Shown: positions 7,585-15,892, counted from the stretch's first letter. The stretch: 37,065 nt of DNA from Alphaproteobacteria bacterium (GCA_029289325.1 JARFTV010000029.1:1-37065), one strand, 5' to 3'. Translations and numbers: made by a program. Notes: generated by a model not told the origin, from the sequence alone.

Positions 7585-8248
7585 TAAACTGAACGTTGGT
7601 GTTCCAATGGGATTGATTGACTTGCGCAAAGTATCTCTTCTCGCGGCGTTGGTGTTGCTTGCTGCCTGCAAGGCCGAAAAGGTCGAAGTTTCACTGGATT
7701 CTGCAATTATTCTCGCCGCTGCAGAGGGCAGTCCTGGCGAAGTCGCATTTGAAGCCACCGTCGGTGAGAAATACGCCACTGTCGATGCAGAAAAACGGGC
7801 GCTGATAGAATCCGTTAAGTCTCTGATCAAAAAATATTTCCCTGATGCCGATGTCGACGTGGATATCGGTTCGAACGAGTATGAGATCGAAGTCGAAGGC
7901 CTCTTGGCAGTATCAAACACAAGTCCGTCCTCGGGTGCGCCGTGGCATGTGTCAGCAACCCGCGCGAACGATGGTGAGGGTATCGTCGTCCAATTGCTCC
8001 CTGCAGCGTCCTTCGATGCCTTCGCGGCAGAGCTTCAGAAGGTGAACTTTATGCTTGGCCCCGACGAGTATCAGCCTGTGGAGTTTCGCTTTACCGCTCC
8101 TTCAGGGACCGTATTGGTGGGGGGTGCTATCGTGGATGGAATTCCCACTGGAATTGGACGAATTCCGATGACAGGCCAAACCATCAAGATGCTTTTTAAA
8201 GATGGTGTCTGGGACCAGACAGCGGGCGCTTTCCTCTATGTTCCCTAA
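7577..8248 (+). CDS. Low-GC lipoprotein of unknown function, coupled to parE
   Basis: 223 residues. An N-terminal signal with the lipobox LLAAC places an acylated Cys at residue 31 (21 if the ATG at 7607 is used), so it should be a membrane lipoprotein. The rest is soluble and acidic, with no motif I can assign. I chose the ATG at 7577 because GGAGG lies 6 nt upstream, inside the end of parE, and the frames overlap by 8 nt (translational coupling); the 7607 start gives a more usual signal-peptide length but has no Shine-Dalgarno sequence. Base composition is near 50% GC by eye with many A/T third positions, unlike all neighbours, which suggests recent acquisition. I do not recognise the family. 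Confidence 0.75.
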   Translation: MFDKLNVGVPMGLIDLRKVSLLAALVLLAACKAEKVEVSLDSAIILAAAEGSPGEVAFEATVGEKYATVDAEKRALIESVKSLIKKYFPDADVDVDIGSNEYEIEVEGLLAVSNTSPSSGAPWHVSATRANDGEGIVVQLLPAASFDAFAAELQKVNFMLGPDEYQPVEFRFTAPSGTVLVGGAIVDGIPTGIGRIPMTGQTIKMLFKDGVWDQTAGAFLYVP

Positions 8249-8255
8249 CCGCAAC

Positions 8256-8600
8256 GTAGGGTGCGTGCTCGCACGCACCGCCTAATCTCGGGGTTTCTCC
8301 TCGGCACTTAACGTTTCTTCGCAAGCCTCGGGCGTTCGACGCTGAAACCGGCCACTGGACCGTTTACGCCCCGGCAAGGCAGGGGCCGCCCCTCACCCCC
8401 ACGTGCCGGTCGCGGTCAGCTTTGCACCCAACCGTAGGGTGTGCATCCATGCGCATCTTGTAGGTCGGGGCCTGCCCCGGCTCAGCCCCCCCGGCCCTCG
8501 CAAGCGTGCTCGGGCGTTCGCGGCAGAAAACAGTTCACTGGACTGCTTTCGCGGGCCAAGGCCCGCCGCCCCTCACCCTTGCATTCCCGCTTCCGGGTAG
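8256..8600. repeat. Diverged tandem duplication of an intergenic palindromic unit
   Basis: Two related units about 180 bp apart. Each begins with GTAGGGTG (8256 and 8434), which in the first copy opens a 9-bp palindrome (GGTGCGTGC/GCACGCACC, 8260-8279). Each continues to a CTCGGGCGTTCG block (8327 and 8509) and a small inverted repeat around CACTGGAC (second copy: GAAAACAGTTCACTGGACTG). Both end in CCGCCCCTCACCC. No coding potential is seen. The start resembles the GTAGG palindromes at 21450-21477 and 36340-36367. Confidence 0.55.
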
Positions 8601-8715
8601 CCACCTTTCCCCTACAGGCTCCGTCCCCGCGCAAGCGGGTCGCCCCTGATGCCGCGCGCTGACGCCCGTCAGCCCAAGACGGCAGCGATCCTCCGGGCAG
8701 ACAAGGAACGCTCCG

Positions 8716-8847
8716 ATGTCCAAGGACAGAAGCAAAGGCAACAAAGAGGCCAAGAAGCCCAAGAAGGTGGTGCCCAAGGTGCTGGCCACCGCGAACTCGG
8801 CGCTGAACAAGGACGGCATGGTCATCGCGGGCAAGAAGATCAAATAG
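8716..8847 (+). CDS. 43-residue lysine-rich small protein
   Basis: The translation begins MSKDRSKGNKEAKKPKK and ends in VIAGKKIK, with about one residue in four Lys. AAGGA lies 8 nt upstream of the ATG. Short basic proteins opening M-S/A-K-x-R-S-K-G-N-x-E-x-K-K-P-K-K are, to my knowledge, common and unannotated in alphaproteobacteria. A nucleic-acid or ribosome partner is possible from charge alone; nothing shows it. It stands alone, on the far side of the repeat block from parE. Confidence 0.7.
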   Translation: MSKDRSKGNKEAKKPKKVVPKVLATANSALNKDGMVIAGKKIK

Positions 8848-9090
8848 CCCGCAGGGACGAGGCAGCGCCGGACGTCCCGCGCGCCGCGGTGGCCATTCCG
8901 GCCCCTGGCCGTCGGGGTTTCGGCCCCGCGCCGTGCCTCAAGCTGGTCCTGAAAACTGCGGGCCAGATGCCCGAGCAGATCCTCCCGGTCGCTGTCCCCG
9001 TAAGCACCGCTTGCCTCGGGGCGCCTCTTCCCCTCCGTGGATTGGGAAGGAGGGCGTTGCGGCCGGGTTAAGAAATCCCTAACAGAAACA

Positions 9091-9139
9091 CCCAAGCTAT
9101 TGAAAACATGGGTGGAACGCTGACTGTCCACCGTGGACA
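9091..9139 (+). repeat. Bipartite palindromic element, copy 1
   Basis: CCCAAGCTATTGAAAAC (9091-9107), exactly 17 nt, then the 15-bp palindrome TGTCCACCGTGGACA (9125-9139), which abuts the stop codon of kpsC. GGTTAAG lies upstream (9066-9072). The same architecture and spacing recur at 26971-27032 and, inverted, at 34326-34387. The 240 bp between the small basic protein and this element hold nothing else I can name. Confidence 0.6.
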
Positions 9140-11158
9140 CTAGCGCCAGATCCAGGCCCACCCGGCCAGAAGCCCCTGCAGCTTTGCCAGTCCCCGGTTG
9201 ACCGGCCCGGCCCCCAGCCCCTCGCCCGAGTCCAGCCGGTCCAGCACCACCTCCACCGGACAGGGCCTCCCCGAGACCGGGTCCCGATAGCGCGGATACT
9301 CGACCAGGGCCGCGTGGACCAGCCGCTCCAGCCCGACCTTCCCCCGCCGGCCCGGCACGGCCGCGAGGTCCCGCGTCAGCCCCCGCCCGGCATAGAAGGG
9401 CGTACCGAGGCAGGTGACCGGCACCCCCCGGACCAGCGCCTCGAAGCCCAGAAGCGAGGTCATGGTCCAGACCTCATCCACCGCCGCCAGCAGCGCCGCC
9501 GGGTCCGCCCGTTCGATCACCAGATCGGCGAGGCCCCCGTCCACGCCCCCCTCCCGCAGTCCCGCCACCACGTCCGGGTGCGGCTTGTAAAGGACCACCG
9601 CCCCCGGGTTCGCCTGCCTCACCGCCTGCAGGAGCCCCAGGTTCGTCCGCACCTTCCCCGCCCCCCGCCGGATCGACGCGTCGTCCTCGACCTGGCCGGG
9701 CACGAGGATGCGGTGACCGGGGGGCAGGGGCGGCAGGGGGGGCGCGGGCAGGTTGTATTTGGAAAAGCCCCCCTCCCGCAGCCGCCCGATCAGGGCCCGC
9801 GCCCGCTCCTCGCCCCCCGGCGGCATCGGCCGGGATAGAAGCCAGTCCAGCCGGGACGGCCGGGTCGGGTCGTAATAGATCCCGCGGTCGTCCGTCACCA
9901 GCGACAGGGGTGGGACCAGCTCGGCCCCCAGACCCCGTGAGCGGAGGAACCCGTCCTCGACGCGAAGGCAGGGGGCCGAGGGGCGAAACCCCTCCGGCTC
10001 CTTCCCTGCCCAGATCAGGAGACCCCGCCCCGAAGCCGCCGCCAGCCGGTCGGCCCGCTCTGCCTCGTTCCGGAAGCGGAGCGGTCCGAAGAACTGCTGC
10101 AGGTGCGGCCGCTTCCAGAGCCGCATCCCGGCTGCCACATGGCCGTTCCGGTCCTCCCGGAAGGCGCGGGTCTCGGCTTCCAGCTGGTCGATCACCTCCT
10201 CCACCTCGCAGAGCCGGTCGCGGCAGGGATCGTACCAGACCGGGGCAAGGATCATTGCCGCGGCGAAGAGCTGTTCGGCGGTCAGCTGGCGGGTACGGCG
10301 GGGCAGGGGGCGGGCGTCCTCGGTCAGGCCCCAGCCGGCATAGAATGGCTGGCCGAAAACCCGGGGGCGGTGGCCATGCAGGATCGCCTCGAACCCCAGT
10401 TGGGACGAGACGGTGTAGACCGCCGCCGCCCCGGCCAGAAGGTGATGCGGCGAGACCGGGTCGGTCAGGAGCCGCACTCGGCCACCGGCATCGGCGGCGG
10501 AGAAATGGCCGCGACGGAGGCCGGCCGAGGTTTCGGGATGGGCGCGGATCAGGATCGGGCGGTCGGGATGATCCTCCAAGGCGGCGGCGAGCATCCGGGG
10601 AAAATCGGCGGCGGTCGCGCCGGAATGGTGGATAGCGGCGTCGCCCTGGGTCTGGTCGACGACAAGGACATAGCCGCTGTCGGGGATAGGGAGGGCTGGA
10701 TCAAAATTGTTGTATTTTGAAAGATGAAGGTGCTTTAGGCGTGACATCGCGACGCTAGCACGATCAAGAATGTTCGAATTCTGCAAGCCGGCGGAGGCCA
10801 GGATCTCCTCCAGCCGCGATGGGGAGGCGCTGTCGAAATGCACGCCGACCGTATCGATCAGCAGGCCGAGCGGCCCCTCACCCGCGGCGCGGCCGGGGTG
10901 GATGGACCGGAGGAAGGCATCCTCGACCCGGATCAGCGGACATCCGCGCCGCGCGGCCACACGCTCGCCACGCCAGGCCGTGGGGCTGCGACCCCAGACG
11001 ACGACGCCATCGCCGGGACCGGGCAGGCCCAGGCGCAACTCATGTCCAAGAAGCTGGAAGATCCGTCGCACCCGCTGATCGCGCGCGAGCGACAGGTTCT
11101 GATGCCAGAGCCGCTGGGGTACTCCGGTCAGTCCGGGGCCCGACCGCTGACCGGACAC
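9140..11158 (-). CDS. kpsC: Capsular polysaccharide Kdo transferase KpsC (two-module)
   Basis: 672 residues. KpsC is a cytoplasmic-face beta-Kdo transferase that works with KpsS to build the poly-Kdo linker on phosphatidylglycerol, the lipid anchor of group 2-type capsules. The protein is an internal duplication: each half has WGRSP or WAGKEP, an RVEDxFLRS segment, a D-SRL segment, SKYN, RAHPE or YKPHPDV, and GxPFYAGxGLT. The open frame runs back to 11287 inside the upstream gene, but that stretch lacks family character. I place the start at GTG 11158, 8 nt past the preceding stop; the Shine-Dalgarno sequence is poor, so the start is uncertain. Third gene of the kpsS - wza-like - kpsC operon. 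Two half-modules of normal length suggest it is intact. Confidence 0.88.
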   Translation of the reverse strand: MSGQRSGPGLTGVPQRLWHQNLSLARDQRVRRIFQLLGHELRLGLPGPGDGVVVWGRSPTAWRGERVAARRGCPLIRVEDAFLRSIHPGRAAGEGPLGLLIDTVGVHFDSASPSRLEEILASAGLQNSNILDRASVAMSRLKHLHLSKYNNFDPALPIPDSGYVLVVDQTQGDAAIHHSGATAADFPRMLAAALEDHPDRPILIRAHPETSAGLRRGHFSAADAGGRVRLLTDPVSPHHLLAGAAAVYTVSSQLGFEAILHGHRPRVFGQPFYAGWGLTEDARPLPRRTRQLTAEQLFAAAMILAPVWYDPCRDRLCEVEEVIDQLEAETRAFREDRNGHVAAGMRLWKRPHLQQFFGPLRFRNEAERADRLAAASGRGLLIWAGKEPEGFRPSAPCLRVEDGFLRSRGLGAELVPPLSLVTDDRGIYYDPTRPSRLDWLLSRPMPPGGEERARALIGRLREGGFSKYNLPAPPLPPLPPGHRILVPGQVEDDASIRRGAGKVRTNLGLLQAVRQANPGAVVLYKPHPDVVAGLREGGVDGGLADLVIERADPAALLAAVDEVWTMTSLLGFEALVRGVPVTCLGTPFYAGRGLTRDLAAVPGRRGKVGLERLVHAALVEYPRYRDPVSGRPCPVEVVLDRLDSGEGLGAGPVNRGLAKLQGLLAGWAWIWR

Positions 11159-11165
11159 GGCGGCG

Positions 11166-12308
11166 TCAGGTGCCGGAATTGGTGGTCGAGGCCAGATTCG
11201 CCGCCGCCCCGGTCGTCCCGGTGATCGCGCCCAGCGTCTTCTGCCACTGCACGAAGGGTGCCTCGGTGACATAAAGTGTGTCGCCATCGCGGATCTGGAA
11301 GTCGCGCGCCTCGAACAGGCCGGTGGGTTCGGTCAAGTTGAGGACATAGACGATCCGCTGGTCGCCGACGAGATCGTTTCGGCCAAGGACAGCGCGGGCG
11401 ATGGCCTCGGTCTCGTCGCGCAGGATGAAGACGCCCTTGGGATCGGCGGAATAGGTCGACAGGCCGCCGACCGTCGCGATAGCCTCAAGCGCGGACATGC
11501 TGGCGCTCTTGAACGGGATCAGGTTCTGCGCCCGGGTGGCGCCGAGGGCCATGAAGCTGCGGCTGTCCGCCTCGATCACGATCTGGTCGCCGGGCCGCAG
11601 GGCGATGTCCAGTGCGGGGTTTTCGTAAAGGTCCTTCAGCCAGATCTTGCCGGTCTGACCGCCACGCGTGAGGCGGACGATGGCAACGGCGGGATCGACC
11701 GTGACGCCGCCGGATTTCGCCAGCATTGCGCCGAGGGTGCGGGTGCCCGGCTCGATCGGGTAGACGCCATTCGCGCCGGCCTGACCCGCGATGGACACGG
11801 TCGCGCCGTCCCCGGCAAGCCGGGTCACGGTGATCTGCGGGTTGGGGGTCTGGTCTTCCAGCTGGCGGGTGATCGCCTGGCGCAGGCCGTCCGGTGTCTG
11901 GCCGGCCGCCTTGATGCGCCCGGCATAGGGAATGTAAATGAAGCCCTGGCCGTCGACCTGGGTTTCCTGCAGCGGCGTGATCCTTTGGCCGGTATTGCCC
12001 AGCAGGGGATCGTCCTTCACGTTCTCGAAGACGGTGATGCCCAGCGTGTCGCCGGGGCTGATCACATCCGATCCGATGAGGCCGGCCTTGCGAAACGCCG
12101 CGCTGAAGCCGAAGACGGGTTGCGCCGCGGTTGCCCTGCTGACGGCGGGGGTCACGGGGACGATGAAGGCATCGCCCTTCTTGTCGACCGAGCCGGCCAT
12201 GATCTCGCGCTTGTTCGGTCCGCTGCGGGGCAGGCCGCAGGACGCCACCAAGGCGACCGAGGCCAGAATCATCATGGCCTTTGCCAGTTTACTGCCAAAC
12301 ACTCGCAC
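11166..12308 (-). CDS. Polysaccharide export outer-membrane lipoprotein (Wza/KpsD-like)
   Basis: 380 residues. A signal peptide with the lipobox LVASC gives an acylated Cys at residue 24. The polysaccharide export domain follows (ISPGDTLGITVFEN, then QVDGQGFIYIPYAGRIKAAG), with SLBB-type repeats (GGVTVDPA, LRPGDQIVIE, GGLSTYSADPKGVFILR, RDGDTLYV). Family members form the outer-membrane channel for capsule export. GTG start at 12308 with AGAGG 7-8 nt upstream. It lies between kpsS (87 bp upstream) and kpsC (7 bp downstream) in one operon. The inner-membrane ABC exporter (KpsMT/E) is not in this window. Confidence 0.88.
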   Translation of the reverse strand: MRVFGSKLAKAMMILASVALVASCGLPRSGPNKREIMAGSVDKKGDAFIVPVTPAVSRATAAQPVFGFSAAFRKAGLIGSDVISPGDTLGITVFENVKDDPLLGNTGQRITPLQETQVDGQGFIYIPYAGRIKAAGQTPDGLRQAITRQLEDQTPNPQITVTRLAGDGATVSIAGQAGANGVYPIEPGTRTLGAMLAKSGGVTVDPAVAIVRLTRGGQTGKIWLKDLYENPALDIALRPGDQIVIEADSRSFMALGATRAQNLIPFKSASMSALEAIATVGGLSTYSADPKGVFILRDETEAIARAVLGRNDLVGDQRIVYVLNLTEPTGLFEARDFQIRDGDTLYVTEAPFVQWQKTLGAITGTTGAAANLASTTNSGT

Positions 12309-12395
12309 TGCCCTACCTCTTGCCGGTTACGGCCTTTTTATCTGGTGGAATCTATCCAAGCTGACCGCGCATTGCCAACCGAGCATTAACGGAAT

Positions 12396-13670
12396 TCAAC
12401 GCACCAGCCGCAACTGTTGCCGCGGTGCCGCGTTGCCAGAAACCAGCGACTGGTATGGATCTTCGGGCGCCAGCATCAGGTCCACTACCTGTCGTAGGAG
12501 CGTCCTGCGCCCGCGCGAGGAATAGAAGCCGCCGACCAGTTGCGAGGTTTCCAGCAGGAACTGGCGATAATCGCGATAGGCGCGGGTATTGGGCCGGTCG
12601 GGGGCGGCAAAAAACTGCTCCAGCGGTTGCATCGACACGAATTCCGGCTTGGCATAGACAGCGTTGCCGAAAATCCGCAGCGGCAGGCCGCGCCACAGGG
12701 CCTGCTGACCGGCGGTCGAATTCACCGTCACGGCCGAGCGCGCGTCGTTCAGCAGCTCGGCCAGCTTGCCGCCGCGGACAAAATGGACCCGGTCGGAAAT
12801 CCCGTGCAGTCGGGCCAGCCGCCGAATCTCGGGCTTGAGCGGGACGCGTCCGTCCTCAAGCGGATGCGCCTTGAAGACCAGATGGTGGTGGCGCGGCGCG
12901 CCCTTGGCGAAGCCGTCGATCACCAGGGCAAGGAAGTCGGTCATGCTGGCGAAGGGCGAATGGTCGCGGAAGCTTGAATCATGTTCAAGCTGCAGGATCG
13001 CCAGATGGTAGGGGAAGCCGCCATGACGGATGCGGAAGGTGGCGAGCCTGCGCTCCAGCCGGTGGAGCGGCATCATCAGGAAGCGGGCAAGGTGCAGCCG
13101 GAACTCCTGCCAGACGGTCAGGGCGCGATGCGGGCGGAAGTTGCGATAGGCGAGGCCGCCCAACGCGACGAAACCGTGGTAAAGCGCGCCCCAGAACATG
13201 TGCTGGCGCATGTCGCCCCAGGTGCCGGGCGTGTCCGGGAGGTCACGGTCCACCCGCTTCAGCGCGTCCTGCATCACCGGCAGGGTGAGCTCCATGAGCC
13301 GGGAATGGCCGTTGGCCCCGCCGCGTTCATAGGTGACCCAATAGGGGCGGAGGTAGCCTTCCTCGAAGACATGCACCGTGATCCCCCGGGCACGGGCGAG
13401 GGCTATGGCCTGGGCATGGATCGGGCGGGTGTCGCCGTAAAGCACCAGATCGGTGATGCCGTGGCGGTCGAAGAGGGCGGCGCAGGTCTCGGGCCAGCGG
13501 TCGTGGCCGTGCTGGAAGGCGATATAGCCCGGCCCCCGCCAGAACATCCGGTCGCCGAGGTTGAAGCCGACCCGCCAGACCTGCGCGCCTGCCTGCCGCA
13601 GAAGCCGGGCCAGTTGGTGAAACCAGGGCCCATGCGGACCCTGCAGGAACAAAAAGCGGCGGTCGGTCAC
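12396..13670 (-). CDS. kpsS: Capsule Kdo-linker glycosyltransferase KpsS
   Basis: 424 residues. KpsS adds the first Kdo to phosphatidylglycerol for capsule assembly. It opens TDRRFLFLQGPHGPWFHQL, the family's typical N-terminus, and has VFEEGYLRPYWVTYE in the middle, then HLVFKAHPLEDGR and VTVNSTAGQQALWRGLP, which are conserved in KpsS/KpsC-type transferases. I chose GTG at 13670 because GAGGG lies 5 nt upstream and the family match begins there; the frame stays open upstream to 13892 without coding character. First gene of the capsule operon, divergent from ribE across 142 bp, where its promoter should lie. Confidence 0.88.
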   Translation of the reverse strand: MTDRRFLFLQGPHGPWFHQLARLLRQAGAQVWRVGFNLGDRMFWRGPGYIAFQHGHDRWPETCAALFDRHGITDLVLYGDTRPIHAQAIALARARGITVHVFEEGYLRPYWVTYERGGANGHSRLMELTLPVMQDALKRVDRDLPDTPGTWGDMRQHMFWGALYHGFVALGGLAYRNFRPHRALTVWQEFRLHLARFLMMPLHRLERRLATFRIRHGGFPYHLAILQLEHDSSFRDHSPFASMTDFLALVIDGFAKGAPRHHHLVFKAHPLEDGRVPLKPEIRRLARLHGISDRVHFVRGGKLAELLNDARSAVTVNSTAGQQALWRGLPLRIFGNAVYAKPEFVSMQPLEQFFAAPDRPNTRAYRDYRQFLLETSQLVGGFYSSRGRRTLLRQVVDLMLAPEDPYQSLVSGNAAPRQQLRLVR

Positions 13671-13812
13671 AAGGTCCCTCGTCACTCGCACTACACAGGC
13701 CGTTGGGCCAAAGAAATGGTCGCAAATTATGGAGAGATCATGACGCGAAGTCCGGCGGGCTTGCAAGGCGGTCGGGGCGGCTTTACCTCGGAGACAAAGA
13801 GGAGAGGCGCGG

Positions 13813-14409
13813 ATGTTCACGGGAATTGTCACCGATGTGGGGCGGATCATCGAGACGAAGGTCACGGGCGACCTGCGCGCGCGGATCGCCACGCGCTATG
13901 ACGTGGCGGGGATCGACATCGGCGCCTCGATCGCCTGCGACGGGGTCTGCCTGACGGTCGTGGCCCTGGGGTCCGAGCCGGAGAACTGGTTCGACGTCGA
14001 GATCAGCGCCGAGACGGTGTCGAAGACGAACCTTGGCGGCTGGGTCCCCGGCAAGCGGGTGAACCTGGAACGTGCGCTGAAGGTGGGGGACGAGCTGGGC
14101 GGCCATATCGTCTCGGGCCATGTCGACGGGCTGGCCGAGGTGGTGGCCGTGCGGTCCGAAGGCGGGTCGGTCCGCGTGACCTTCCGCGCGCCCGAGGCGC
14201 TGGCCCGGTTCATCGCGCCCAAGGGTTCGGTCGCGCTGAACGGCACCTCGCTGACCGTGAACGAGGTTGCGGGGGCCGAGTTCGGGGTGAATCTGATCCC
14301 GCATACGCAAGAGGTGACGACCTGGGGCGAGGTCGCGGTCGGGGACAAGGTGAACCTCGAAGTCGACACGATGGCCCGCTACGTCGCGCGTCTGCGCGAG
14401 TACGACTGA
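13813..14409 (+). CDS. ribE: Riboflavin synthase
   Basis: 198 residues. It dismutates two 6,7-dimethyl-8-ribityllumazine molecules into riboflavin and the pyrimidinedione. It has the N-terminal MFTGIV and two similar lumazine-binding barrels, marked by IACDGVCLTVV plus HIVSGHVDG in the first and VALNGTSLTVNEV plus NLIPHTQEVT in the second. AGAGGAGAGG precedes the ATG. It stands apart from the ribB-ribH-nusB cluster 9 kb away and diverges from kpsS. Gene-end repeat copy D follows 20 nt after the stop. I see no FMN riboswitch in its 140-bp upstream spacer. Confidence 0.96.
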   Translation: MFTGIVTDVGRIIETKVTGDLRARIATRYDVAGIDIGASIACDGVCLTVVALGSEPENWFDVEISAETVSKTNLGGWVPGKRVNLERALKVGDELGGHIVSGHVDGLAEVVAVRSEGGSVRVTFRAPEALARFIAPKGSVALNGTSLTVNEVAGAEFGVNLIPHTQEVTTWGEVAVGDKVNLEVDTMARYVARLREYD

Positions 14410-14429
14410 GGCCGCGCCTGGGGCTGGCC

Positions 14430-14480
14430 CCGGAGGGTTTCACACCCTCCGGACCTCCCGTGGGATATTTGTGCAAATGT
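14430..14480 (+). repeat. Gene-end hairpin repeat, copy D
   Basis: Arms CCGGAGGG (14430-14437) and CCCTCCGG (14445-14452) flank the same TTTCACA loop as copies B and C, followed by ACCTCCCGTGGGATATTTG. The arm changes relative to B and C are compensatory, so the hairpin itself is conserved. It lies just past ribE. A second small palindrome (TTTGAGTCAAA within 14485-14504) follows. Confidence 0.75.
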
Positions 14481-14591
14481 GAAAGGCAATTTGAGTCAAA
14501 TGCCACGGAGACAGCGAGATCGCGCTAACGGCGGGTCCTCGCTGCCGGGGTAAGCTGGCGGAAGCATTGCTGGTCCTCGGCCCGCGCGCGG

Positions 14592-15017
14592 TTGTTGCCC
14601 GCCCTGCCGATCGAGGTGGTGCGCCTGCGGGTCAAGCGGGCGCAGACCTTGGGGCCGGATTACCGGACCTATGCCGGGGTGCGGGCGACCACGGGGCATG
14701 ATGTGGTGGCGTTTCTGTTTTCCTCCAACGCGTTGCGGGTGTCGGTCTTTCGGCCTGCCTTGCCCTTGGATCGGGCGGCAAAGCTGGCGGAGGTCGCCTG
14801 CGGGCGGCTGGCGCTGGCCGCGGCCCCGCTGAGGCCGGAGATGCTGGAAGCGGCCAATCCGGTGCTGGATGGGCTCTGGCCGGCGCCCTATGCCTTGGCC
14901 GGCTTTGGCGCGATGCGGGATCGGGCGCGGGCGGCGCGGGGCAAGGTGCCCCCGATCCTGGTGGGCGATCTGGGGCTGGAGCGCGACTGGTGTGTGGCGG
15001 GGCGGCTGGCGGGTTAG
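14592..15017 (+). CDS. Unrecognised protein, possibly a real short gene
   Basis: 141 residues from a TTG at 14592; the frame is open back to 14529 with no ATG or GTG, so the start is unclear and the gene may be a 5'-truncated remnant. Third positions are G/C-rich and the translation is balanced (EVVRLRVKRAQTLGPDYRTY, then VVAFLFSSNALRVSVFRP), unlike the Arg/Pro-rich shadow frame opposite. A plausible terminator (15104-15140) follows on the same strand. There is no signal peptide, membrane segment or domain I recognise. Confidence 0.45.
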   Translation: MLPALPIEVVRLRVKRAQTLGPDYRTYAGVRATTGHDVVAFLFSSNALRVSVFRPALPLDRAAKLAEVACGRLALAAAPLRPEMLEAANPVLDGLWPAPYALAGFGAMRDRARAARGKVPPILVGDLGLERDWCVAGRLAG

Positions 15018-15103
15018 CTGCCGGCAGAGCGGTATTTCGGATGAAGCGAGATTTCGGGCTGCCGGTCCTGTAGGGGGCACTGGTGCTATCCGGCCTTTAA
15101 CCA

Positions 15104-15140
15104 CCCCGCGCTTGCGCTTGGCCTTGCGGCGGGGCTTTTC
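15104..15140 (+). terminator. Possible rho-independent terminator after the 14592 ORF
   Basis: Stem CCCCGC (15104-15109) with GCGGGG (15129-15134) around a 19-nt loop, followed by CTTTTC. The loop is long, so this is moderate evidence only. Confidence 0.4.
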
Positions 15141-15170
15141 TACCTGCGCCGCCTGTGGCCTGCTCGACAA

Positions 15171-15198
15171 TGAAGAAAGGCGGCCCCGAAGGACCGCC
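15171..15198 (-). terminator. Rho-independent terminator of carD
   Basis: On the minus strand: GGCGGTCC-TTCG-GGGCCGCC followed by TTTCTTC. This is an 8-bp stem (one U-G pair) closed by a C(UUCG)G tetraloop and followed by a U-rich tract, 25 nt past the carD stop codon. Confidence 0.85.
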
Positions 15199-15222
15199 GT
15201 TCTGTCGTCATTCGTCGTTTGT

Positions 15223-15735
15223 TCAGGCCGCGACGCGACCGACCAGCACCGAGTCGACCTGCTTCGCAGCCCCCGCCTCGTCCACGCCCGAGACGGCGGC
15301 GACTTCGCGGGTCAGGCGCTCCAGCGCGGCTTCGTAGAGCTGACGCTCGGAGTAGCTTTGTTCACGCTGGTCGTCGGCGCGGTGCAGGTCGCGGACGACC
15401 TCGGCGATGGACAGCAGGTCGCCCGAATTGATCTTCTGTTCATATTCCTGGGCGCGGCGCGACCACATCGCGCGCTTGACCTTGGCCTTGCCCTTCAGCG
15501 TGTCGAGCGCCTTGGTCACGACGTCGGGCGCCGACAGCGCGCGCATGCCGATGTCCAGCGCCTTGTGGGTGGGGACGCGCAGGGTCATCTTGTCCTTCTC
15601 GAAGGAGATGACGAAAAGCTCCAGCTGAATCCCGGCGATCTGCTGTTCCTCGATCGAGATGATCTTGCCCACGCCATGCGCGGGATACACCACGAAATCG
15701 TTCGGGCGGAATTCAGGCTTCTTCGATTTGGTCAT
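15223..15735 (-). CDS. carD: CarD family transcriptional regulator (CdnL type)
   Basis: 170 residues. The N-terminal RNA-polymerase-interaction domain (FRPNDFVVYPAHGVGKI, then ELFVISFEKDKMTLRVPTHKA) binds the beta subunit. The helical C-terminal half (AMWSRRAQEYEQKINSGD, SYSERQLYEAALERLTREVA) contacts DNA at the upstream edge of the transcription bubble. CdnL-type CarD stabilises open complexes at many promoters in Rhodobacteraceae, whose sigma-70 promoters often lack a good -10 T. The ATG at 15735 has GGGGA 8 nt upstream; an ATG three codons earlier sits directly against it. A UUCG terminator follows. Its roughly 290-bp upstream spacer is AT-rich for this genome. Confidence 0.94.
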   Translation of the reverse strand: MTKSKKPEFRPNDFVVYPAHGVGKIISIEEQQIAGIQLELFVISFEKDKMTLRVPTHKALDIGMRALSAPDVVTKALDTLKGKAKVKRAMWSRRAQEYEQKINSGDLLSIAEVVRDLHRADDQREQSYSERQLYEAALERLTREVAAVSGVDEAGAAKQVDSVLVGRVAA

Positions 15736-15878
15736 TCGGCACATTCCCCAGATCGGAGGCCCCTTCCGCAACAAACTCCGCCCACCCGGGCACCCCCGCC
15801 CTGGTGAATGGAGTTGGATTGTCACAAAAGTAGAAGGCCCAGGCGAGATGCGCTAAGCCGTCAGACAGGCTTCCATGC

Positions 15879-15892
15879 TTGTTTGTAAACAA
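15879..15892. promoter_or_regulatory. Small palindrome upstream of carD
   Basis: TTGTTT-GT-AAACAA, 6-bp arms, in the AT-rich spacer between fdxA and carD, about 144 bp upstream of the carD ATG. An operator is possible; no factor is recognised. Confidence 0.3.

Noticed and set aside
5539-7920. 793-residue minus-strand open frame opposite parE
   Set aside because: Spans an obvious parE on the + strand; Gly/Ala/Val-rich shadow without motifs.
8535-9161. 208-residue minus-strand frame with a hydrophobic stretch (FLGFLASLLPLLLSLDIGAF)
   Set aside because: The hydrophobic part is the antisense of the Lys-rich small protein (AAG/AAA to CTT/TTT), not a real membrane helix.
14496-15170. 224-residue minus-strand frame opposite the 14592 ORF
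   Set aside because: Arg/Pro/Gln/His-rich, no motif; the + frame has better codon pattern.
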